From NCBI GenBank assembly GCA_004796425.1, contig QZLB01000241.1, forward strand, positions 1-40,078: a stretch of DNA of 40,078 nucleotides, written 5' to 3'. This stretch comes from Desulfobulbaceae bacterium. GTDB taxonomy: Bacteria; Desulfobacterota; Desulfobulbia; Desulfobulbales; Desulfocapsaceae. Position numbers and translations under genes: made by a program. Shown in pieces: positions 33,242-40,078 of this stretch. A model generated the notes under the pieces. It was not told where the DNA came from. It worked only from the letters and a program-made list of their open reading frames with translations, and did not search any database. Position 1 is the first letter of the stretch; the number at the start of each line of letters is the position of its first letter.

Positions 33242-34075
33242 TCAATATTTCGAAAGCTCCGGTTTGCTTTTCTTCCAGTAGGCATACGTTTCCTGCCAAA
33301 ACGGACTCTGGATCTCTTTATCCATATCTTTTGGCTTGGTGATACGATAATGCCCACAGATCTGACAATAGACTTCTTTCAAATCGTCCAGTTCATCTGT
33401 TTCTGCGGGAATCGACTTCCGGCCGTTATCATACCCGACCACTCGATCGAGACCACTGGCAACAATACATTGGTAGTACCCGCTTCTAGAGAGCCCCATA
33501 CCACATGTTTCTGTCATGATAAAACAACCGTTGCGATAATCCGTGCCACGATATGACAGGCAATCTCTTGGGGCGATATTAAATGGAGAGAAGTCATGGT
33601 TCAGGTTGCCATCTTTATCTGTACTATCAACTTCAATACCTTCTGGCATTTCCGCGAGAATAGACTGTACCTTTTTACCATGCCCATTCGAGGCAATTTG
33701 AACCAGGCAATCTGGTGCAAAATCACTCTTGTAGGCCAAAATAAGCGCGACAATTTCATGAATCTGGGGGTGCAGGGTGGGCTCTCCACCCAATAAACGG
33801 ATACGTTTCCATTTTTTCCCAATCGCCTTTGATTCTTCAATGAATTTGACGACCTGATCAACCGTCATATCTTCAGCAGATGGCGCCTGACGGCACGACA
33901 TATCACAATTGTAGCAACGCAGATTACACTTCTCCGTGATATTCAGTTCTATATGGTCCCTCGAGTGACTCTGGACAGGCCCCAGGATGGCCGTTGCAAT
34001 CCTATGGCGGCGTAGAATATATCTGGGTTTTATTAATCTGAATTTGAGTAGAAACGAGACAAGAGGGGAAGCCAT
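33242..34075 (-). CDS. radical SAM protein of unknown specificity
   Basis: A 277-residue protein. Residues near 38-60 read HIELNITEKCNLRCYNCDMSC, giving the CxxxCxxC [4Fe-4S] motif that binds S-adenosylmethionine. RIRLLGGEPTLHP provides the GGE motif. The C-terminal third has further cysteines (CLSYRG, GCFIMTETCGMG, YYQCIVASG, CQICGH) that could hold an auxiliary cluster as in SPASM-type enzymes. AAGG lies 7 nt before the ATG. The binding protein and flavodoxin genes follow on the same strand. Possible roles are peptide or sugar modification, but nothing in the sequence decides the substrate. Confidence 0.82.
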   Translation of the reverse strand: MASPLVSFLLKFRLIKPRYILRRHRIATAILGPVQSHSRDHIELNITEKCNLRCYNCDMSCRQAPSAEDMTVDQVVKFIEESKAIGKKWKRIRLLGGEPTLHPQIHEIVALILAYKSDFAPDCLVQIASNGHGKKVQSILAEMPEGIEVDSTDKDGNLNHDFSPFNIAPRDCLSYRGTDYRNGCFIMTETCGMGLSRSGYYQCIVASGLDRVVGYDNGRKSIPAETDELDDLKEVYCQICGHYRITKPKDMDKEIQSPFWQETYAYWKKSKPELSKY

Positions 34076-34285
34076 AATCGTGCCTTAATGTGTTAGGTTT
34101 AAGAGGAGTTGTACTGACCGATACACACCCATAATAGATGTGTTGAGCCTCTGTTCTGCGACCTTATGGCGAGTAAAACCCTCCTGAATAGTGGTCCTTA
34201 GATTCAGTTCTATCGGTTTTCATACGGCGATTCAAGGAAATTTTCGAAACAATAATGATCGAATAGGAGACACCGATAATCCTCT

Positions 34286-34321
34286 GGATACGCCTTGCTT
34301 ACTGAAAACCAAGGCGTATCC
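34286..34321 (-). terminator. hairpin after the MMPL transporter gene
   Basis: GGATACGCCTTG (34286-34297) pairs perfectly with CAAGGCGTATCC (34310-34321) over 12 bp with a 12-nt loop, 11 nt after the minus-strand stop. There is no T-run. It probably marks the transcript 3' end. I see no other feature in 34076-34285. Confidence 0.5.
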
Positions 34322-34331
34322 CTCCAGCAGT

Positions 34332-36872
34332 CTAATCTACCTGTGCTGCACCAAATGGCTTCAACCAGACCAGCAGTTGCGGCAGCAGGGTCAATGAGGC
34401 CAGCAAGGCGATTAGCATGGCAAGACCGGTAAACAGGCCAAAGTAGATAGTCGGCCAGAAGTTGGCCAGCATCAGGATTGAGAAACCAATGATAATAGTC
34501 ACCGAGGTGTAGTACATGGCATAGCCAATACTGTTGTGACAGCGAAACATGGACTCCCGGTAATCCTGATCTTTGGGAATTTCCTCCTGGAATCGGTGAA
34601 TATAGTGAATGGTATTATCCACCGCGATACCGATGGAAATTGCAGCGATGGTGATTGTCATCATATCAAGTGGTATATCCAGCCAGCCCATTACCCCCAG
34701 GACTGTACCTGCGGAGAGCAGGTTGGGAAACAAGGCAATAAGGGCAATTTTCAGAGAGCGAAAGAGGATCAGAAACATCACCAGTAGTGCCAGTGCCACA
34801 ACACTCAAGGTCTTGATCTGTGAGGAAAACAGGGACTGCAGCATATTGTTGTACAAGACCATGGTGCCGGCTAAACGAACCTTTTCAGGAGCCAGACCAA
34901 GTTCATGGACAAGATCGTGCTTCACCTCTTGTAAAAAGGCGTCTCGTTTTAACGATTTCAAAGAATCTTTAACTCGTAGCCAGAAGCGGACTTCATTACT
35001 CTCAAAGGAAACATAAGGAGTCAGGATCAGGTCCTTATATTCTTCGGGAATCTTGGTATAGACCACCGCCATGTCAAAGCTGTCCAACGATTTTCCATCA
35101 TTTATTTCCCGGCCGATTTTTATAAAGGTTCCCAGAGATACTACTTTACCGGTTTCAGGCCTGTTATCGAGATAGTCATGGACCCTTTCAATTGTCTCAA
35201 GACGGTGGTCCATGAACCAATACTTGTTGGGATCTTCTTCCTGGGGAGCTGTTTCCTCGTCACTAAAAAAATCCAGCCCGACTATTTCAAAGTCGTCCTC
35301 ATACTCATCTTCAGTACTTTCTTCGACCGGTTCTTCCTCAGGAGTTTCAAACTGAACGATCACATCAAGCGGTGTGGTACCGCCAAGTTTCTCATCGATT
35401 ATCTTCATTCCCCGATAGATCTCTGTTGATTCTTTAAAATAATCGATGAAGGAGTTTTCGACCCTGAGCCTGGATATCCCCATTACCGTGAACACACAGA
35501 GAGCCAGCGTGATGACTAAAATCGCCCTTCCATAAGAATCGGTGAGTTTTGCCAGAAACGCGGTCAATGAGAACTTCAGGAGTTTCTGCTGAGCCACCGT
35601 TGCCGGCTTCTTGACCATCATCAGTCCGGCGGGAAAGAGCAGAAAGGTCACTACCAGTGAAATCAGAATTCCACCACTCATCATCCAACCAAAGTTGATC
35701 ACCGGTTTGATGTCACTGAGCAGCAGAGAAATAAAGCCTGCAACGGTTGTGAGTACCGCATAGAGACAGGGAATGAACTTGGATCGCATGGTTTTACGGA
35801 CCAGACTCCGTTGATCCAAATCTGGTTGGGTCACCTGATACTCACGGTAGCGAACCACCAGGTGAACCGATATGGCCAAAGTAATAATCAATTGAAGCGA
35901 AATGAAATTAGATGAGATAACTGTGACATCCCAGCCGAAAGTTCCGAGTAGCCCCATCATCGCAATCATTGAAATGAAACAGCACAACATCGGCAAAAAG
36001 ATCCACCGTTTGGAGCGAAAGAACAACCCCAGCATGAGAACCAGGAGCAGAAAAACCCCCACTCCAAATATCTTGAGATCATTTTTGATATAGGTGATCA
36101 GGTCATCGGCGATCATGCTGATCCCACCCAGGATAAGCTCTCCATTATCGCGATGTGCTGCCATGATCGCCCGCACTGCTTTGATATTTTCATTCTGCTG
36201 GGCGTTTAAATCAACCTGTCGTGACCGAATTTTTTCCACCACTGTTTGATATTCGACAGCCTCAGCACTATTCAGCGTACCATCTGCTTTTTTATCAATG
36301 AATTCGTTTCGCGCTTTGATCAATTGCGCATACTCCGGATCCGTTTTGAGGTAGACAATGAGTGCGGTGGTCTCGAGATCTCGGCTTACGAGGAGATCCC
36401 GGTATAAATGGCTTTGGGAAAACTCCACTTTGGCCAGCTCTTTATCTGCCTCAGGACTGGTCAGAGTTGGAATGCCATCGGCGGTAAACTGTTTCAGTGA
36501 GATGGGTGGACTTGCCAGCAACGGTACATCAAGAATGGAGAGAACCGACTCCACCGTTTCCAGTTCGAGCAGTTCATCACGCAAACTGGTAATCGTCTCA
36601 AGATTTTCCGAATCGAGCAATTCTCCAGATCGGGGTGAGTAGGCAATTATCAGAAAATCCTGGACCTCATAACGCCCTGAAATTTCACGGGTATACCGCA
36701 AATCCTCATCATTTTCCAGCAGGAGTGTTTCGGTGGATGCATCAATTCTGAAATTCTGGGCCTGATAACCAAGAATAGCCGTGAAGATTACAATAAGGGC
36801 AATGACTATTTCAGGACGATCAATAACCAACCTGTTGTAACCGTTAATCAACTTATCTTTCATGCTGGCCAT
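34332..36872 (-). CDS. MMPL/RND-superfamily transporter (hopanoid/lipid exporter-like)
   Basis: An 846-residue inner-membrane protein with twelve helices in the RND arrangement. Helix 1 (IVIALIVIFTAILGY) is followed by a large periplasmic domain, then five helices including a long sterol-sensing-like block. A second periplasmic domain and five more helices follow. SIGIAVDNTIHYIHRFQEE and TSVTIIIGFSILMLANFWPT match the conserved ends of the MMPL domain. The second periplasmic domain holds an acidic insertion at about residues 505-547 (runs such as EEEPVEESTEDEYEDD). Relatives move lipids or lipid-linked molecules to the outer membrane. The ATG has GAGG 5 nt upstream. The 248 bp upstream (36873-37120) show no feature I can name. 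Confidence 0.85.
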   Translation of the reverse strand: MASMKDKLINGYNRLVIDRPEIVIALIVIFTAILGYQAQNFRIDASTETLLLENDEDLRYTREISGRYEVQDFLIIAYSPRSGELLDSENLETITSLRDELLELETVESVLSILDVPLLASPPISLKQFTADGIPTLTSPEADKELAKVEFSQSHLYRDLLVSRDLETTALIVYLKTDPEYAQLIKARNEFIDKKADGTLNSAEAVEYQTVVEKIRSRQVDLNAQQNENIKAVRAIMAAHRDNGELILGGISMIADDLITYIKNDLKIFGVGVFLLLVLMLGLFFRSKRWIFLPMLCCFISMIAMMGLLGTFGWDVTVISSNFISLQLIITLAISVHLVVRYREYQVTQPDLDQRSLVRKTMRSKFIPCLYAVLTTVAGFISLLLSDIKPVINFGWMMSGGILISLVVTFLLFPAGLMMVKKPATVAQQKLLKFSLTAFLAKLTDSYGRAILVITLALCVFTVMGISRLRVENSFIDYFKESTEIYRGMKIIDEKLGGTTPLDVIVQFETPEEEPVEESTEDEYEDDFEIVGLDFFSDEETAPQEEDPNKYWFMDHRLETIERVHDYLDNRPETGKVVSLGTFIKIGREINDGKSLDSFDMAVVYTKIPEEYKDLILTPYVSFESNEVRFWLRVKDSLKSLKRDAFLQEVKHDLVHELGLAPEKVRLAGTMVLYNNMLQSLFSSQIKTLSVVALALLVMFLILFRSLKIALIALFPNLLSAGTVLGVMGWLDIPLDMMTITIAAISIGIAVDNTIHYIHRFQEEIPKDQDYRESMFRCHNSIGYAMYYTSVTIIIGFSILMLANFWPTIYFGLFTGLAMLIALLASLTLLPQLLVWLKPFGAAQVD

Positions 36873-37120
36873 GTGTACCTCATGAGCAAAAATAACCCCG
36901 TGCGTTAGGTGGTAGGAAGCGATCTATGATAGTTCAATCTCTTATCCAGTGCAATGAACTACTAACAGGATAGGCGAAAGCTATTCGGTAAGGATCCATG
37001 TTTGTCTCTGGCTGCGCCTGGTTTTCTCCACATTTTTATCATCCAACGTAACACTAAGCCAAAAGGTAAGATGGTTGTTATACTTTTGCAAAGAATATCG
37101 CCAATCAAAGATCTTCCCTT

Positions 37121-40078
37121 TTATCTCGTTGAACTTTCCTCCTGGAGCACCACCTGTTCTCTCATATTTTTCTCCTTTTGAGATTGGGCAACTTCGCTAT
37201 TTTCAGTTTGCTCGGTAATTCTCCAGAAGGTGCAATAGAGTACCGGAACAACGACCAGCGTAAGGAGGGTTGCGAAGGTAAGTCCTGCCATAATGGTCAC
37301 CGCCATCGCGTTGAAAAACGCATCCCACAGAAGCGGCAACATGCCCAACACTGTCGTGAAAGCAGCCATGGTAACCGGACGAACACGACTGACGGCCGAA
37401 TCGATAACCGCCTGGAGGGGACGTTTTCCTGCCTGCAGTTCGATATTTATCTGATCCAGCAGGACAATTTCATTCTTGATAAGCATACCGGAAAGGCTGA
37501 GAAAACCGAGCAACGCCATGAAGCCAAAGGGCATGTTGAAAAGGAGTAACCCCGCAGCCACCCCGATCAACGCAAGGGGTAAACCGAGAAAAATAATCAC
37601 GGGATGTCGAAGCGAGTTAAAGAGCATTACCGAAATAAAAAACATCAGCACAAATGCCAGGGGCACCTTGGCCATCAGTTTTTCGTTTGCTTCTTTTGAG
37701 TTTTCGTACTCACCGCCCCACTCGAGCGTATAACCGGTGGGCAATTCTATGGCCTCAATTTCACCTCGCAACTCATTAAAAAGACTATTCGCCGTTCCCT
37801 CCAGTTGTACACAGGAGACAGTAAGAGTGCGCTGGCGATTGAGCCTTCTTATTACCGGGTCTTCCCAAGAAGTGCTAACTCCGGCCGTGACCTGCTCCAA
37901 CGGCAGTGATGTTGAGGTCGCATCACTCCACACCATGACGCTTTGCAGGTTATCAATACCTTTTCTCTGATTTTCTGGTGGTCTGATCACAATCGGCAGA
38001 AGATCTTCACCTTCACGATATAACCCGACCGTAGTTCCTGAAAAATTACCAGCCAGCGATTGGGCGATTTCCGGTCTGATAACAGTACTCTCCTGGGACC
38101 GTGTAACAGCCATCTCAACTGAGGCAACTTTAACCATTTCTCCCCAGTCGGTGGTTATGGCGTCGGTATTGTCATGCCGGTACATAATGCTTTTCGTCTG
38201 CTCACCAAGCTGCCTGAGGATGGTAGCATCAGGACCGCTGAAACGCGCCTCTATCGCTTTTCCACCCGGTCCAAGTTTGAACTTTTCAACCTTACTGACC
38301 GCACCCTGGTGATTTGAACGCAGGTAATCTCGAACCATTGGGATCAGCTCATCAATTTTGCGATAATCATCAACGGTGACGAGAAGCTGACCATAGCCAC
38401 TGTGAGGGTTTTCAGGGTTATAGGTAAGAATAAATCTCAATGCGCCCAAGCCGGTGAAACTGGTCACGTCTGTCACCCCTGGAAGGGTCCGAAGCTGACG
38501 ATACGCCCGATCTACCTCGCTGGCCGTATGGGCAATATGGGTTCCTTCCGGATAGGTGAGATCAACCATGAACTGCGGCCTGGTGGAGCCGGGAAAAAAG
38601 TTTTGCTTTACAAATCCAAAACCATAGATGGCACCCATCAGCATCCCCACCACCATCACCAAGGTCAAACCTCGCCGTTTAATACACCCGGAAAGAAAGG
38701 TTTTATAGAGACGAAAAAAGCGGTTGCCATACATATCCCTACCCTGCAGCTCCGGATTGGCTGGGATAAAAGTGACACAAAGATACGGCACCACCGTGAT
38801 CGCCAGAATCCAGCTCAACCCAAGTGCAAGTGCAATAACCTTGAAAAGGCTCCCCAGAAACTCTCCCGTTACATCATTGGAAAGAGAAATAGCGGCAAAA
38901 GCGAGGATAGCGATTACCGTGGCGCCCAACAAAGGGTATTGCGTTTCTTTTACCGTCTGTAATGCAGCCTGTTGAGAGTTTAGCCCCTTACGCGTTTTGA
39001 TACTATATCCTTCGGCTACAACGATGGCATTGTCCACCAGCATACCAAGCGCGATTATGAGTGCACCCAGCGAAATACGCTGCAGATTAATCTCCAAAAT
39101 TTCCATACCGATAAAGGTTGCAAGAATCGTCAGGAGTAAGACCCCACCGATAATGAATCCCTCTCGCAGACCCATGAAAATCACCAGTAAAAGTACGACA
39201 ATTGCAACAGCTTCAAGCAGATTGAGAACAAAACCATCAACTGCATCCTGAACGGTCTCTGATTGAAAAGATATGGTGTGTAATTCCATCCCCACCGGTA
39301 ACCGATGATGGAGTTCTCCAAGTTTGTCCTTTATGCTGTCACCCATTTTCACCACGTTTCCCCCGGAAACCGTGGAGATACCAATACCGACCGCCGGCAG
39401 ACCATTTTGGTGAAGGAGACTGTTCTGTGGTTCAACAAACCCTTTATGGATTCGGGCAACATCTTTCAGCCTTACCAACCCGTTGTCACCGCCACCCTGA
39501 ATAAGCTGATTTCCTATATCCTCAATGGTTGAATAATCACCGGTAACCCGAAGCTGGATATGTTCTGAGCCAACCTGCACTTTGCCCGCCTCAGTTACCG
39601 AATTCTGCTGACGAATGGTATTGAATATCAAACCGGGAGAAAAGCCGAGCGCTGCAAATTTGGCCCGGTCAAACTCTACATAGACCACCTCCTGCTGGAC
39701 ACCCCAGAAATCAATCCGACCAACATCGTCACAGAGCAGCAATTCACGGCGCAGATCTTCTGCCGTTTTCTGCAGTTCCCGCTGGGTATAGCCATCACCG
39801 GTAAGAGCCAGGAACACACCATACACATCCCCAAAGTCATCGTTTATGTTCGGAGATGACGCGCCGGGCGGAAGTTCAGCTGCTGCAGCGTTGATCTTTC
39901 TGCGCAATTCATCCCAGACTTGTGGCAGGGTGTCTTTGTCGTAGCTGTCTTTTATTTCGGCGTAGATAATCGAGAGCCCCGACCGAGAGATGGAACGCAC
40001 CTCATGGAGTTGCTTTAATTGCTGAACTGCGGTTTCAAGTGGTTCGGTTATTTCCCGCTCAACCTCAGCAGCTTCTGC
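37121..40078 (-). CDS. HAE-type RND efflux permease (AcrB/MdtB-like), N-terminus outside window
   Basis: At least 985 residues; the frame stays open to the window edge, and the bases at 40001-40078 encode EVEREITEPLETAVQQL, the standard segment near residue 60 of RND pumps. A GTG at 40000 is therefore internal, not the start. Helical motif GALIIALGMLVDNAIVVAEGY (motif A, with the conserved DN pair), the porter-domain repeats, and GFLSLSGMLIKNEIVLLDQINIELQ in the second half are typical. The protein is a proton-driven inner-membrane pump that normally joins a periplasmic adaptor and an outer-membrane channel, here expected beyond base 40078. Drug, solvent or metal specificity is not decidable. 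Confidence 0.92.
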   Translation of the reverse strand, partial: AEAAEVEREITEPLETAVQQLKQLHEVRSISRSGLSIIYAEIKDSYDKDTLPQVWDELRRKINAAAAELPPGASSPNINDDFGDVYGVFLALTGDGYTQRELQKTAEDLRRELLLCDDVGRIDFWGVQQEVVYVEFDRAKFAALGFSPGLIFNTIRQQNSVTEAGKVQVGSEHIQLRVTGDYSTIEDIGNQLIQGGGDNGLVRLKDVARIHKGFVEPQNSLLHQNGLPAVGIGISTVSGGNVVKMGDSIKDKLGELHHRLPVGMELHTISFQSETVQDAVDGFVLNLLEAVAIVVLLLVIFMGLREGFIIGGVLLLTILATFIGMEILEINLQRISLGALIIALGMLVDNAIVVAEGYSIKTRKGLNSQQAALQTVKETQYPLLGATVIAILAFAAISLSNDVTGEFLGSLFKVIALALGLSWILAITVVPYLCVTFIPANPELQGRDMYGNRFFRLYKTFLSGCIKRRGLTLVMVVGMLMGAIYGFGFVKQNFFPGSTRPQFMVDLTYPEGTHIAHTASEVDRAYRQLRTLPGVTDVTSFTGLGALRFILTYNPENPHSGYGQLLVTVDDYRKIDELIPMVRDYLRSNHQGAVSKVEKFKLGPGGKAIEARFSGPDATILRQLGEQTKSIMYRHDNTDAITTDWGEMVKVASVEMAVTRSQESTVIRPEIAQSLAGNFSGTTVGLYREGEDLLPIVIRPPENQRKGIDNLQSVMVWSDATSTSLPLEQVTAGVSTSWEDPVIRRLNRQRTLTVSCVQLEGTANSLFNELRGEIEAIELPTGYTLEWGGEYENSKEANEKLMAKVPLAFVLMFFISVMLFNSLRHPVIIFLGLPLALIGVAAGLLLFNMPFGFMALLGFLSLSGMLIKNEIVLLDQINIELQAGKRPLQAVIDSAVSRVRPVTMAAFTTVLGMLPLLWDAFFNAMAVTIMAGLTFATLLTLVVVPVLYCTFWRITEQTENSEVAQSQKEKNMREQVVLQEESSTR

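Noticed and set aside
1-40078. CRISPR array, tRNA, rRNA or insertion sequence
   Set aside because: No regularly spaced direct repeats, no tRNA cloverleaf, no rRNA sequence and no transposase gene were found by eye.

Overview
The window looks like an ordinary chromosome segment of an anaerobic, respiring Gram-negative bacterium, most plausibly from the Desulfobacterota (Desulfobulbales or a related order). The reasons are the aldehyde:ferredoxin oxidoreductase with a polyferredoxin partner, cysteine-rich ferredoxins, NapC-type and 11-haem c cytochromes next to an outer-membrane porin, and a probable selenocysteine codon. No rRNA gene, phage gene or transposase is visible, so the taxonomy is an inference.

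Layout. 1-792: tail of an unidentified membrane-anchored protein and a translationally coupled cytochrome b. 1091-5727 (+): a complete BMP-family nucleoside-type ABC importer, closed by a strong terminator. 5881-6345: two copies, in inverted orientation, of a ~175 bp structured repeat. 6449-9300 (-): tungsten-type AOR, its four-cluster ferredoxin and a DUF4384-like exported protein. 9484-10410 (+): PilZ protein. 10429-12896 (-): gpt, tandem universal stress protein and a Cys-rich ferredoxin. 13104-15611 (-): polar amino-acid ABC importer with a terminator-like hairpin in its leader. 16040-16873 (+): Tat-exported metallophosphoesterase. 16876-22500 (-): complete dppABCDF dipeptide importer. 22708-24749 (-): uraA and upp. 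24982-25887 (-): EamA exporter. 26136-31622: electron-transfer locus holding an 11-haem cytochrome fused to two rhodanese domains, a six-haem NapC-like quinol dehydrogenase, a porin and a small lipoprotein. 31713-34075 (-): flavodoxin-like protein, periplasmic solute-binding protein and radical SAM protein. 34332-40078 (-): an MMPL/RND transporter and a 5'-truncated HAE-type RND pump.

How the genes work together. Two themes recur. One is scavenging of nucleosides and nucleobases (BMP importer, Gpt, UraA, Upp) and of amino acids and peptides (polar amino-acid importer, Dpp). The other is electron transfer, both cytoplasmic (AOR, ferredoxins) and across the envelope (NapC-like protein, multihaem rhodanese cytochrome, porin, lipoprotein). 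The second set resembles, from memory, the Geobacter ext clusters linked to metal or selenite/tellurite reduction.

The most notable item is the cytochrome-rhodanese gene at 26136-28265. Its exported first segment, with one haem site, and its body of ten haem sites and two rhodanese domains lie in one reading frame separated by a single TGA at 26334. A perfect 8-bp hairpin with a GTT loop sits at the distance expected of a bacterial SECIS element. I read this as a selenocysteine codon and the gene as a candidate selenoprotein multihaem cytochrome.
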